This document shows positions 42,479-51,838 of a stretch of 64,000 nt of DNA, in pieces (position 1 is the first letter of the stretch; the number at the start of each line of letters is the position of its first letter). Location of the stretch: assembly GCF_000799715.1 (NCBI RefSeq), contig NZ_JUHG01000014.1, positions 186,001 through 250,000 of the forward strand, read 5' to 3'. Source of the DNA: Martinezella rhizogenes. GTDB lineage: Bacteria > Pseudomonadota > Alphaproteobacteria > Rhizobiales > Rhizobiaceae. The position numbers and the translations under genes were made by a program. Below the pieces are notes generated by a model. The model was not told where the DNA came from, made no database searches, and worked only from the letters and a program-made list of their open reading frames with translations.

Positions 42479-44041
42479 TCATTCCCACTCGATCGTACCG
42501 GGTGGCTTCGACGTCACGTCATAAACAACGCGGTTGATGCCGCGGACTTCGTTGATGATGCGGGTTGCGGCGCGGCCGAGGAATTCCATGTCGTAGTGGT
42601 AGAAGTCGGCGGTCATGCCGTCGACGGAAGTGACGGCGCGCAGGGCGCAGACGAATTCATAGGTGCGGCCGTCGCCCATGACGCCGACGGTCTGGACCGG
42701 CAGCAACACAGCGAAGGCCTGCCAGATGGCGTCGTAGAGGCCAGCCTTGCGGATTTCGTCGAGATAGATGGCGTCGGCTTCGCGCAGGATCTCCAGCTTT
42801 TCGCGGGTGATGCCGCCGGGGCAGCGGATGGCAAGGCCGGGGCCGGGGAAGGGGTGGCGGCCGATGAAGCTGTCGGGCAGGCCGAGCTCCTTGCCGAGCG
42901 CGCGCACCTCATCCTTGAACAGTTCGCGCAGCGGCTCGACGAGCTGCATCTTCATGCGCTCCGGCAGGCCGCCGACATTGTGATGCGACTTGATGGTGAC
43001 CGAGGGGCCGCCGGTGAAGGAAACGCTTTCGATGACATCGGGGTAGAGCGTGCCCTGGCCGAGGAAATCGGCGCCGCCGAGCTTCTTTGCCTCGTCTTCG
43101 AAAGTCTCGATGAAGAGACGGCCGATGATCTTGCGCTTTGTCTCGGGGTCGCTGACGCCTTCGAGCTCGCCAATGAAGCGCTCGGAAGCGTCGACATGCA
43201 GCAGATGCAGATTGTAATGCTCGCGGAACATGGCGACGACATTGGCCGCCTCGTCCTTGCGCATCAGGCCGTGGTCGACGAGGATGCAGGTCAGCTGGTC
43301 GCCGACCGCTTCGTGGATCAGCAGGGCCGCGACGGAGGAATCAACGCCGCCGGAGAGCGCGCAGATGACGCGCTTGTCGCCGATCTGGTCGCGGATCGCC
43401 TGCACCGCCTTGGCGCGGTAGGCCGACATCGACCAGTCGCCCTTGATCCCTGCGATGTTGTGAATGAAGTTGCCGATCAGCTTGGCGCCATCGGGCGTAT
43501 GCACAACTTCCGGATGGAACTGTACGCCGTAGTATTTGCGCTTCTCGTCGGCGATGAAGGCATAGGGTGCGTTCGAGGACGTCGCGACGACTTCGAAACC
43601 ATCGGGCAGCGCAGTGACGCGGTCGCCGTGGCTCATCCACACCTGATGACGCGAACCGGAGGACCAGAGGCCCTCGAACAGCGCGCAATCGGTGTTGACG
43701 TCGAGGAAGGCGCGGCCGAATTCACGGTGGTGGCCACTTTCGACCTTGCCGCCGAGCTGCATGCACATGGTTTGCTGGCCGTAGCAGATGCCGAACACCG
43801 GCACACCGCTGTCGAAAATGATCTGCGGCGCCCTGGGCGAGCCTTCGTCCACGGTCGAGGCCGGGCTGCCGGAAAGTATCACGGCCTTCGGCTGTAGCCG
43901 CTCAAAACCGGCTTCGGCGGACTGGAAGGGGACGATTTCGCAATAGACGCCCGCTTCGCGCACGCGCCGTGCGATGAGCTGCGTCACCTGGCTGCCAAAA
44001 TCGACAATGAGAACGGTATCGGGCTGTGCTGTCTGGGTCAT
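42479..44041 (-). CDS. guaA: GMP synthase (glutamine-hydrolysing)
   Basis: 520 residues, full length. It converts XMP to GMP using glutamine and ATP. The class I amidotransferase domain (1-200) has the nucleophile C86 in GICYGQQ and His-Glu in VQFHPEVVH. The ATP-pyrophosphatase P-loop is SGGVDSS, and the dimerisation domain ends TSKPPGTIEWE. The 3' end is a known chromosomal integration target for mobile elements, and a displaced copy of it lies at 33278. Confidence 0.98.
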   Translation of the reverse strand: MTQTAQPDTVLIVDFGSQVTQLIARRVREAGVYCEIVPFQSAEAGFERLQPKAVILSGSPASTVDEGSPRAPQIIFDSGVPVFGICYGQQTMCMQLGGKVESGHHREFGRAFLDVNTDCALFEGLWSSGSRHQVWMSHGDRVTALPDGFEVVATSSNAPYAFIADEKRKYYGVQFHPEVVHTPDGAKLIGNFIHNIAGIKGDWSMSAYRAKAVQAIRDQIGDKRVICALSGGVDSSVAALLIHEAVGDQLTCILVDHGLMRKDEAANVVAMFREHYNLHLLHVDASERFIGELEGVSDPETKRKIIGRLFIETFEDEAKKLGGADFLGQGTLYPDVIESVSFTGGPSVTIKSHHNVGGLPERMKMQLVEPLRELFKDEVRALGKELGLPDSFIGRHPFPGPGLAIRCPGGITREKLEILREADAIYLDEIRKAGLYDAIWQAFAVLLPVQTVGVMGDGRTYEFVCALRAVTSVDGMTADFYHYDMEFLGRAATRIINEVRGINRVVYDVTSKPPGTIEWE

Positions 44042-44144
44042 GGCGAGCCTTTAATGAAAAGCGCTTTCGCTGGCAATCGGGCAAATCGCGGCGAAGCCGA
44101 ATTTATTGTCCCGATTGTCCTATCTTTTAGCTGCTTCCGGTCCT

Positions 44145-44786
44145 TTAGAACCAGAATACGCCGTCTTCAAGGGCGGTGAACAGACCGTCGACGGCATTGG
44201 AAAGCTTGCGGTCGATGATATGCAGATATTCCGTCCAGTCGGAAATGTGCTGCAGGTCGACCTTGCCGTCGGAAATGCCGCGCAGCCCGATCAGCGGCCG
44301 GCCAAAGGCCTGGCAGGCGCGCAACACGGCATAGGTCTCCATCTCCACCATATCGGCGGCGATCCGGCCATATGCCTCCGCGCCGGAAATGATGTTGCCG
44401 CCGGTCGAAAGGCTCGCCTCCGGAACGCCGGGAATGCGCAGCGGCAATTCGATGGTTGCGGGCAGGTCGAGAAAGGGCGTGCGGCCTTTTTCGAAACCGA
44501 GCGGTGACGCATCCATGTCGCGATAGGAAACGGAGGTCGCTTGATAGACTTCCGTCTGCTCCAGTCTGGCGGAGCCGGCCGAGCCCAGCGATACCACGAG
44601 GTCGGGGAGGTCGTCCTGTGCCTGGAGTTGGGCCAGCGTGCGCGTCAGGACAACGGCCGCCTCGACGGGGCCGACGCCGGTGATCAGCGGTTCGAAGCGG
44701 GATCGTAGGAAAGGTCCGTATTCGGCCTCGGCGGCCATCACGAACAGGATCGATTTTCCCGATACGCGCTTCAGTTCGAATGTCAT
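44145..44786 (-). CDS. mtnN: 5'-methylthioadenosine/S-adenosylhomocysteine nucleosidase
   Basis: 213 residues. It cleaves the glycosidic bond of MTA and SAH, feeding methionine salvage and clearing SAH. The purine nucleoside phosphorylase-like fold is recognised by ILFVMAAEAEYGPF, ITGVGPVEAA, VSLGSAGS and the ribose-binding VEMETYAVLRACQAFG. The start overlaps the upstream thioesterase gene by 4 bp. Confidence 0.9.
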   Translation of the reverse strand: MTFELKRVSGKSILFVMAAEAEYGPFLRSRFEPLITGVGPVEAAVVLTRTLAQLQAQDDLPDLVVSLGSAGSARLEQTEVYQATSVSYRDMDASPLGFEKGRTPFLDLPATIELPLRIPGVPEASLSTGGNIISGAEAYGRIAADMVEMETYAVLRACQAFGRPLIGLRGISDGKVDLQHISDWTEYLHIIDRKLSNAVDGLFTALEDGVFWF

Positions 44787-45232
44787 CCGGTAATTCCCTC
44801 CCGGCCCCGGATAACCATCATCGTCCCGGTCATCGAGGCAATCAGCTTGGCTGGTCCGTCGCCGATGGCATAACCGCGCCCGTCGGCGACGATGATGGTA
44901 TTGCCAGGCTTGGTCACTTCGCCGCGAAATAGAAAGCGCTCTCCGCGCCCCGGCGACATCAGATTGACCTTGAATTCGATGGTGAGGATCGAGGCTGTCG
45001 AGTCGATGAGGCTATAGGCCGCGAAACCGCAGGCCGAATCCAGTGCCGCCGAGATGATCCCGGCATGCAGGATGCCGTGCTGCTGCGTCAGCTTGACGTC
45101 GAATGGCAGCTCGATCTCGACCATGCCATGCTCGACGCGCGTCAGTTCAGCGCCGATGGTCGCCATCGCCGCCTGCCGCTCGAAACTCGTCCTGATGCGC
45201 GCCCGATAGTCGCCGCTGTTTTCCCCGGTCAT
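44783..45232 (-). CDS. PaaI family hotdog-fold thioesterase
   Basis: 149 residues from the ATG at 45232 (AAGGGG upstream); an in-frame start at 45283 lacks a site. The hotdog motif is QQHGILHAGIISAALDSACGFAAYS, with the conserved His-Gly and Asp. It likely hydrolyses an acyl-CoA. It is coupled to mtnN by a 4-bp overlap, a link whose biochemical sense is not clear. Confidence 0.9.
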   Translation of the reverse strand: MTGENSGDYRARIRTSFERQAAMATIGAELTRVEHGMVEIELPFDVKLTQQHGILHAGIISAALDSACGFAAYSLIDSTASILTIEFKVNLMSPGRGERFLFRGEVTKPGNTIIVADGRGYAIGDGPAKLIASMTGTMMVIRGREGITG

Positions 45233-45391
45233 GCTGTTCCCCTTCGCAGGTGCGAAGTTGGCATGGCAAGGTCGTTTGGACAAGGGTCATCCGATGGAAA
45301 TCGATCTTGGGAAATGATGCATCTACGACATTGTTTTTCCATGATGCTCGGTTTTCGGTATGTTCATCGGAGAATTCGAGATGGAGCTTAG

Positions 45392-46468
45392 ATGGCGACG
45401 ATCCTGCAATCGACCAAAGCTTACGAAAGCTGGATGCGGGCGCAACTCGGCGCCGATCTGGTGGAAGCTGATCTCGCCAGGAAGTACAAGAAGATGAAAA
45501 GCGGTGGCTTCGTCTTCCTGCGCGCCACCTATTGGCGCTGGGCCGAAACCATCCTCGATATCTGCCCCGATCTTGCGGATGCTCCGCAAGTGCTGGCGAT
45601 TGGCGACACGCATCTGGAGAATTTCGGCACCTGGCGCGACGAGGAGGGGCGGCTGGTCTGGGGCGTCAACGATTTCGACGATGCCGCCACCATGCCCTAC
45701 GCGCTCGATCTGGTGCGGCTGGCGGCGAGCGCGATCCTGGCGCGTGACAATGCCGGCCCAACGCCGCGTGTCATCGCCGATGCCATCCTGGGCGGCTATC
45801 GGCGTGGCATGCAGAAGCCCTCGGCGGTCATTCTCGAGCGCGATTATAAGTGGTTGCGCAACGAGGTGATCTTGTCGAACACTGAGCGCAAGGCATTCTG
45901 GGACAAATTTCGCGATCTGCCGCCGACGACCAGACAGGTGCCGGAACCCTATCTCGACGCGCTGCGTCGGTCGTTGCCGGACCCGACACTGACCTTCGTC
46001 CCCAAGCCGCGCACCGCCGGCACCGGCAGCCTCGGCCGTCCGCGTTTCGTCGCCGATGTCGAATGGCGCGGCGGGCCGGTGCTGCGCGAGGTCAAGGCGT
46101 TGGCTCAATCCGCCTGGTCGCTCTGCCACAATCCATCGGACACGGCGATCCATACGGGCGTCATCGCCGCCGGCCGGACGCGTGCTCCCGATCCGCGCTA
46201 TCATGTGACCGGCAAACTATTGGTTCGCCGCCTGTCGCCGAACAGCCGTAAGATCGAAGTCATCGGTGATGCGCGGATCCTGCTGTCACCCGATATGCTC
46301 GACCTGATGGGTTTTGAGATCGCCAATTGCCAGGCCGATGACGCCGCGCGTATTCCGGGAGTTTTGGCCGATCTCGACAAGCGTGGTGCTGATTGGCTTA
46401 GGGCATCCGCCAAGGCGGCCGCGGCGGCGATTGGCGTGGAGCAGGCGGAGTTTGCGAAGCGGTGGTGA
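45392..46468 (+). CDS. DUF2252 family protein (kinase-like fold)
   Basis: 358 residues. DUF2252 hallmarks: 'FVFLRATYWRWAE', then GDTHLENFG (about 72-80) and VNDFDDA (about 93-99), which resemble the catalytic and metal loops of aminoglycoside phosphotransferase-like kinases. No activity is established for the family to my knowledge. It is divergent from the thioesterase-mtnN operon. Confidence 0.88.
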   Translation: MATILQSTKAYESWMRAQLGADLVEADLARKYKKMKSGGFVFLRATYWRWAETILDICPDLADAPQVLAIGDTHLENFGTWRDEEGRLVWGVNDFDDAATMPYALDLVRLAASAILARDNAGPTPRVIADAILGGYRRGMQKPSAVILERDYKWLRNEVILSNTERKAFWDKFRDLPPTTRQVPEPYLDALRRSLPDPTLTFVPKPRTAGTGSLGRPRFVADVEWRGGPVLREVKALAQSAWSLCHNPSDTAIHTGVIAAGRTRAPDPRYHVTGKLLVRRLSPNSRKIEVIGDARILLSPDMLDLMGFEIANCQADDAARIPGVLADLDKRGADWLRASAKAAAAAIGVEQAEFAKRW

Positions 46469-46525
46469 GCTGGAGTCTCGGGTGCGAGTTTGCCGCGCAG
46501 CTTGAAACTCCTACCTCCGCACCTC

Positions 46526-47617
46526 TCAGCCACGCCCAATACGCACAATATGCTGATCCCAGGCCACATCACTGTGCTGCCCCAAAAACTCCCCGCGATA
46601 AGACGACACCGCAAACCCATGCGCCGCCGGCGCGATGCCGGCTGCATCCGCTACGCTCTCGACCTTCAGCACCGCCCCGGTCTTCGCGTCCAGCGTCACC
46701 GACGTGCCCTCGACCGGTGATGTCACGCCGACGAGGTTTTCGGCGCGGTTGACGGCGATGGCGCCGACATAGTTGCCGAGCGCACGGGTGGTGTCGTCGG
46801 GCAGGTGGACGAAGGTCAGATCTTCGCCCTTGGCGAAATGGCCGACGAGCGGCGGTAGGTCGTTGCGGCGGCCTTCATACTGGCAGGCGAACCAGACGCG
46901 GCCGGTGGCGTCGATATCGACATGCCGGGTGGAGACCTTTGCATATTGCGGCGGCAGGGCGTGCTTTTCGATCAGCCGGCCAGTTGCCGCGTCGATCAGC
47001 GTCAGTGACGGCTCCATATGGTCGAGGTTGAGCTTGGTGCGGCCGAAATCCGGATGCGTCTCGATGCCGCCATTGGCGACGATCAAAAGCTTGCCGTCGT
47101 CGGACACAGTCATGTCGTGCGGCCCGGTGCCGTAGGTCTCGTATTCGCCGATGCGGATGAAGCGGTTGCGGGCGTCGTAGATGCCGATCATGCCCTTGTT
47201 GTCGTCGAAGTCGTTCTCGCTGGCATAGAGCAGCTTGCCGTCAGGCGAAAACGTGCCGTGGCCGTAGAAATGCCGGCCCTCGCGCGCGGTGATGACGATC
47301 GGCTCGCCCTTGTTCGAGGGATCGAAGATCATCGCATAGGTGCCGGGGCGGCGGGCGAAGGCGACGGTCTTGCCGGTCGCCTTTGAAAAGGCCATGCCGT
47401 GGGCGCGGGCGGGCAGCGCCACCCGGTCGATGATCTCGCCGCGCTCGGTGACTGTCGCGACAGCAAAGGAGCCGTCAGCGGCGCGCATACCGGAGGCATA
47501 GACCGCGTCAGCCCGCTCCAGCGCCATCAGCGCGCCGGGTTTCAGGGCTGCCAGGAAGGTCAGCCCCGCCGCCTTGACGAAGGCCCTGCGGTCGATCAGC
47601 ACGCTCCGCATCGCCAT
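46526..47617 (-). CDS. DUF1513 family periplasmic protein
   Basis: 363 residues; ATG 47617 shares a base with the stop of the upstream imelysin gene (TGATG). The N-terminus has a Tat-like signal (DRRAFVKAAGLTFLAAL). The rest is a beta-propeller-like protein with repeated strands and HGxxFS (MAFSKATGK, HGTFSPDGKLLYASEND). DUF1513 proteins close the imelysin/di-haem operons of many proteobacteria and are likely periplasmic. Confidence 0.9.
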   Translation of the reverse strand: MAMRSVLIDRRAFVKAAGLTFLAALKPGALMALERADAVYASGMRAADGSFAVATVTERGEIIDRVALPARAHGMAFSKATGKTVAFARRPGTYAMIFDPSNKGEPIVITAREGRHFYGHGTFSPDGKLLYASENDFDDNKGMIGIYDARNRFIRIGEYETYGTGPHDMTVSDDGKLLIVANGGIETHPDFGRTKLNLDHMEPSLTLIDAATGRLIEKHALPPQYAKVSTRHVDIDATGRVWFACQYEGRRNDLPPLVGHFAKGEDLTFVHLPDDTTRALGNYVGAIAVNRAENLVGVTSPVEGTSVTLDAKTGAVLKVESVADAAGIAPAAHGFAVSSYRGEFLGQHSDVAWDQHIVRIGRG

Positions 47618-48738
47618 CAATCCCCGTCGGCGAAGGAGAAGCCGGCGGAAAGGCCGATCGCACCGCCGTAATTATCGCTGAAGCCGGTGGTGAGGTCGCG
47701 GGTCTCGGAAAGCAGCGTGTCGATCTTGGCACGATCGGCGTCGCTCGCGATCGCCGCTTCGATATCGGGATTGACGGTCGGCGCGGTGGCGATCAGCTTG
47801 TCGAGCAGTGCGTCGATCTTGCCGGCCATGTCGCGCTTGTCGGCGGGCAGGAGGTCGGCCATGCCGGCCTTTTCCCAGAGCGCCTTCAGCCCTTCGAGAT
47901 TGCCGGTGAGCGAGGTCCAGGTGTTGCCAGAGCGCCAGTAGATTGCCATTTTCGGCCGTGCTGCCGCCGGGTCGCCCTTGTAGAAGGTTTCCAGCCGCTG
48001 GTCGCGGACGTTGGCGGCGCCATGGACGAGGATGCCGAGCAGTGCCGTCACCGCCTCCTTGTTGTCCATAAACTCTTCGCTGTCCTTGCCCGGATTCTTC
48101 CAGGATTTCTGCACGCCGTTCGGATCGTCCCATTCATCGGCGATTTCCTTGGCGGTATTCTCGATATTGCCGGCAACGGCGGCGCCATAGCGGCAGCGGA
48201 AGCCCTGCTTCTCGGAGCTGAGAACGCTGGAGCCATTGCCGTAAAGCACATATTCCAGCGCCGTCAGGCTCATCAGCGCCACGCTCTTGCCGGCGACGGC
48301 CTCGACGGTGGTGTCATGCTCGTCGGCCTTGGCAATCAGCGCCTGCACCTGCTTGAGGCCGACGCCCTTGCGGTCGGGATAGAAGAGGATGTGCTCGAAG
48401 CGGTTCTTCTCGATGATCGGCCCTGTCTGAACGATCTCGATGCGCGACCAGCTCTTGATCGTGTCGCCGAAAGCGGACTGCGCGGCTGAAAGGCTTGCGG
48501 CGGACGGATCGGCGCAGAGCGCCTTCATCGCCGTCGTCATCTTCGAGGCGCTGTCATGCACCGCGTGGTAGCCGGGGCGGATGACGTCGTCGATCGCCTT
48601 CCGCATCACTGCCGGCACGGCCGCCTCGTTCAGCCCGGCGCCGTTGGTCGTTGCCTCCTGAGCGCCGGCCGGCAACGCCGTAAGGCTGAGAAGGAGGCTT
48701 GCGGCAAGCGGCTTGGCAAGGGATGTCCAGGGGCGCAT
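47617..48738 (-). CDS. Imelysin family protein lacking the motif His
   Basis: 373 residues with a signal peptide ending AGA (about 1-26). Imelysin proteins are periplasmic helical bundles linked to iron uptake. At the GxHxxE position this copy reads S157-L-T-A-L-E162, so Gly and His are lost while Glu is kept. It overlaps the di-haem oxidoreductase gene by 1 bp. It is the third gene of the operon. Confidence 0.9.
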   Translation of the reverse strand: MRPWTSLAKPLAASLLLSLTALPAGAQEATTNGAGLNEAAVPAVMRKAIDDVIRPGYHAVHDSASKMTTAMKALCADPSAASLSAAQSAFGDTIKSWSRIEIVQTGPIIEKNRFEHILFYPDRKGVGLKQVQALIAKADEHDTTVEAVAGKSVALMSLTALEYVLYGNGSSVLSSEKQGFRCRYGAAVAGNIENTAKEIADEWDDPNGVQKSWKNPGKDSEEFMDNKEAVTALLGILVHGAANVRDQRLETFYKGDPAAARPKMAIYWRSGNTWTSLTGNLEGLKALWEKAGMADLLPADKRDMAGKIDALLDKLIATAPTVNPDIEAAIASDADRAKIDTLLSETRDLTTGFSDNYGGAIGLSAGFSFADGD

Positions 48739-50297
48739 CAGAGAGACTCCAGAAAATTGATGAGAGCTTGCCTGTCGTCCTGCGGCAGGTTTGCGAAGGT
48801 ATTGCGGGCTTTCTCCGCCTCTCCCCCATGCCAGAGGATGGCTTCGGTCAATGTTCGGGCGCGGCCGTCATGCAGGAAGGCTTGCCGGCCGCTCACCGTC
48901 TGCGTCAGGCCTATACCCCAGAGTGGCGGCGTGCGCCAATCGCGGCCGGATGCCACACCCACCGGCTGGCCGTCTGAGAGACTGTCGCCCATGTCGTGCA
49001 GCAGGAAATCGGAATAGGGCCAGATCAGCTGGAAGGCCTGGGCCTTGTCCTTGCCGTCGCTGCCCTTGAGGTCGTCGCGGGTGACGAATTTCGGCGTATG
49101 GCAGGCGGGACAGCCGGATTGATAGAACACGTCCTTGCCGTGCAGCACATCGGGAAAGCTCGCCTTGCGGCGGGCGGGTACGGCGAGGTTCTCGGAATAG
49201 AAGGTGACAAGATCGAGGATCGGCCCCGGCGCTTCCGTATCGCCGAGGCGCTTCTGCACGCCGGTCGGCATGGCGAGGCATTTCGGCTGCCTGACCGTGC
49301 AATCGCCTTGAGGGTTCGGCCGGTCGGGGGTGGAAATGCCGATATCGGCGGAGAAGGCGCTGGCCACCTGATCGCGCACGCTTGCATTCTGCGCCTTCCA
49401 GCCGAAACGGCCGAGCGCGAGTTCGCCGGTGCGGTGATCGCGGACGATGGCGGCACGGCCGCGAATGCCGTCACCGTCTTTGTCGTCCGGATCGGCATGG
49501 GCAAGGATATCGGCTTCCGGAATGGCTTCGATCAGGCCAAGGCCGATCATCGGCGGCGCGATGCGCGCCGAGATCGTCGTCGTTTCGTCGAGCGGGCCAT
49601 AGGCAAGGTCGGCCACGATATAATGCGGCTTGCGCAGCGTAACGGTCTCGCCGCCCGAAAGGGTCACCGTCTCCTCGGTGTAGGTAACGGCAACCTTGCC
49701 CTCGGCGGCAAGGCCGGGCACGGCGAGATCCTGCAATTGAGCGCCATAGGTGGCGTCGGGGAAGTTGATCGCCTTGAAATCCCGAAGTGCCTGCTCCTCC
49801 TCCGGCGTGATCGCCGGCCGCGCCAGGCGCAGCACCATCGATGTGGCGGCGGCGCCTGCCGTCTCCGGCGGATGGCCGCGGCCGTCGCGGATATGACAGC
49901 TCTGGCAGGAACGGGCGTTGAACAACGGGCCTAGCCCGTCGGAGGCCTGCGTTGAGGAGGGGGCGGACACCCAGAGCTTGCGGAAAAGCGCATTGCCGAG
50001 ATGGAAATTCTCTTCGCGCTCTAGGCCGAGACTGGCCGAGGGCTGCGAGAAGATATTGCGGCTGACGGGAGCGATCGTCGTGGTCGCGCCGCTCTCCATC
50101 GCCTCATAGGGCTCGGCCTTGGAGAAATCCGTGGTCGGCCGGGTGATGTCCTGCACCCGTTTCAGCAGTTCGGGCGAAAGATCGGTGCGGACGGCCGGAA
50201 AATTCAGAATTTCCGCAGCGGCCAGGTTAATGGAAAAAACCAAAAAACCCGCGACGAAGGCGGGCAGGAGGACGCGACGAGCCGGGATGCGGGTCAT
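48738..50297 (-). CDS. Di-haem oxidoreductase (DUF1111, 'thiol oxidoreductase')
   Basis: 519 residues with signal peptide (1-28). Two c-type haem sites, CQSCH at 131-135 and CPACH at 396-400, identify a periplasmic di-haem cytochrome. This family accompanies imelysin genes and probably handles redox change of iron during uptake. It lies 45 bp downstream of the first imelysin gene on the same strand and overlaps the next. Confidence 0.95.
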   Translation of the reverse strand: MTRIPARRVLLPAFVAGFLVFSINLAAAEILNFPAVRTDLSPELLKRVQDITRPTTDFSKAEPYEAMESGATTTIAPVSRNIFSQPSASLGLEREENFHLGNALFRKLWVSAPSSTQASDGLGPLFNARSCQSCHIRDGRGHPPETAGAAATSMVLRLARPAITPEEEQALRDFKAINFPDATYGAQLQDLAVPGLAAEGKVAVTYTEETVTLSGGETVTLRKPHYIVADLAYGPLDETTTISARIAPPMIGLGLIEAIPEADILAHADPDDKDGDGIRGRAAIVRDHRTGELALGRFGWKAQNASVRDQVASAFSADIGISTPDRPNPQGDCTVRQPKCLAMPTGVQKRLGDTEAPGPILDLVTFYSENLAVPARRKASFPDVLHGKDVFYQSGCPACHTPKFVTRDDLKGSDGKDKAQAFQLIWPYSDFLLHDMGDSLSDGQPVGVASGRDWRTPPLWGIGLTQTVSGRQAFLHDGRARTLTEAILWHGGEAEKARNTFANLPQDDRQALINFLESL

Positions 50298-50342
50298 GAG
50301 TGTCGGAGCGGCAGCGCTTGAGACGCTGCCGCTCTCCCCTAC

Positions 50343-51620
50343 TTACTTCTTGAAGACAGCGTTAGGATTATCCAGGCTGTCCGAACCTTCAAGCTTGATC
50401 GTGCCGAGATCGAGGGCGGCGACGACACGCTGAATGCTCTTCGTCTGGTCGAGCAGGCCGTCGATCGCCTTCTGGACGGTAGCGTTGCCGACCGTGTTGC
50501 CTTCGCCGATCATCTGGTCGTACTTCTCGACCGTTTCGCCGAGATGAACCATGGCCTTCATGGCATCGAGCGTGGCGTTGAGCTTGGTTTCGACTTCCTT
50601 GTCGAGCGCCTTGTCCTTGGCGGCGACCAGGTCGTGCAGCGACGCGCCCTTCAGCTTCTTGCCGTCGATGCGCGTATAGTTGCCGTTATAGGCGGCAGCG
50701 ATACCGATGGCGTCGTTGTTGTGCGAGTTGTAGGTATTGTCCGAGAAGCAATCATGCTCTTCTTCCGGATCATGCAGCAGCAGGCCGAGCTTCATGCGCT
50801 CGCCGGCAAGTTCGCCATAGGAGAGCGAGCCCATGCCGGTCAGGATGGCGGCAAGGCCAGCCTTCGGATCGGCTTCGACATGCTTGGTGGCTTCGCCATC
50901 CGGCGTCCACTTTTCGGTCATTTCCTGCAGGTCGGAGACGAGCAGCGTCGAGGCAGACTTCAGATATTCGGCGCGGCGGTCGCAATTGCCGTGCGTGCAA
51001 TTCTTCAGATCGTAGTCGGTGGCGGGACGTTCGCCGGCGCCGGGACCGGTGCCATGCAGGTCCTGGCCCCAGAGCAGGAATTCGATGGCGTGATAGCCGG
51101 TCGCGACATTGGCTTCGACGCCGCCGGCCTGATGCAGCGTGCCCGACAGGAATTCCGGCGTCAGATGCGAGGCGTCGACATCCTTGCCGTTGATCTTGAT
51201 CGTCTTGTTGGCGATGACATTGGCGACATAAAGCGAATTCTCGTCGCTCTCGGTGCCGTAGGAGGCGTCGACATAGTCGATCAGGCCTTCGTCGAGCGGC
51301 CAGGAGTTCACCTTGCCTTCCCAATCGTCGACGATTGGATTGCCGAAGCGGTAGACTTCCGACTGCTGGTAGGGAACGCGCGCCTTGATCCAGGCGGCCT
51401 GGGCAGCCTTCAGCGTCTTGTCGCTGGGATTGGCGAGCAGGGCATCGATGGCCTTGTCCAGCACCTTCGCCGTGATCAGCGAGTCTTCATATTTGGCATG
51501 CGCGACTTCGGCGTAATGCTTGATGATGGCGGCCGGTTCAGGAGCCTTGGCGAGCGCCGGAAGGGCCGATGCAGCGACGGCTAGCGCCAAAGCGGCGGCT
51601 AAATTGATTTTCAATGTCAT
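50343..51620 (-). CDS. Imelysin family protein (IrpA-like)
   Basis: 425 residues with a signal peptide ending ALA (1-24). The conserved metal-binding motif is intact: G175-Y-H-A-I-E180, followed by FLLWGQDLHGTGPG. Members are iron-regulated periplasmic or outer-membrane proteins. This is the first gene of the four-gene operon 51620-46526. Its promoter region carries a 10-bp direct repeat. Confidence 0.94.
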   Translation of the reverse strand: MTLKINLAAALALAVAASALPALAKAPEPAAIIKHYAEVAHAKYEDSLITAKVLDKAIDALLANPSDKTLKAAQAAWIKARVPYQQSEVYRFGNPIVDDWEGKVNSWPLDEGLIDYVDASYGTESDENSLYVANVIANKTIKINGKDVDASHLTPEFLSGTLHQAGGVEANVATGYHAIEFLLWGQDLHGTGPGAGERPATDYDLKNCTHGNCDRRAEYLKSASTLLVSDLQEMTEKWTPDGEATKHVEADPKAGLAAILTGMGSLSYGELAGERMKLGLLLHDPEEEHDCFSDNTYNSHNNDAIGIAAAYNGNYTRIDGKKLKGASLHDLVAAKDKALDKEVETKLNATLDAMKAMVHLGETVEKYDQMIGEGNTVGNATVQKAIDGLLDQTKSIQRVVAALDLGTIKLEGSDSLDNPNAVFKK

Positions 51621-51664
51621 GTTCCCTCTCCTATGACGGCTGGGGCACCGTCAAAAACTTGGCG

Positions 51665-51698
51665 ACTGGTGTCATGTATTAAAAATAAACTGGTGTCA
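51665..51698. promoter_or_regulatory. Direct repeat upstream of the imelysin operon
   Basis: ACTGGTGTCA occurs twice, at 51665-51674 and 51689-51698, 24 bp apart, within the promoter region of the imelysin operon and the divergent HPP gene. It does not match the Irr (ICE) or classic RirA boxes exactly, so the regulator is undefined. Confidence 0.55.
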
Positions 51699-51838
51699 AA
51701 CGCTCTAGTTTGTGACGATTTTCGAAGATAGGAAATTACCGATTTAGGTCTCGCCAATGGAATAGATTTGCTTGAAAAAGCGGCAGATACAGTTCAAAAA
51801 ATAGGCAAGTTGAGTCCAATCGAGTCTTCAAGCCCTCC

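Noticed and set aside
42443..43897. 484-codon open frame on the plus strand
   Set aside because: Antisense to guaA; composition is typical of a shadow frame.
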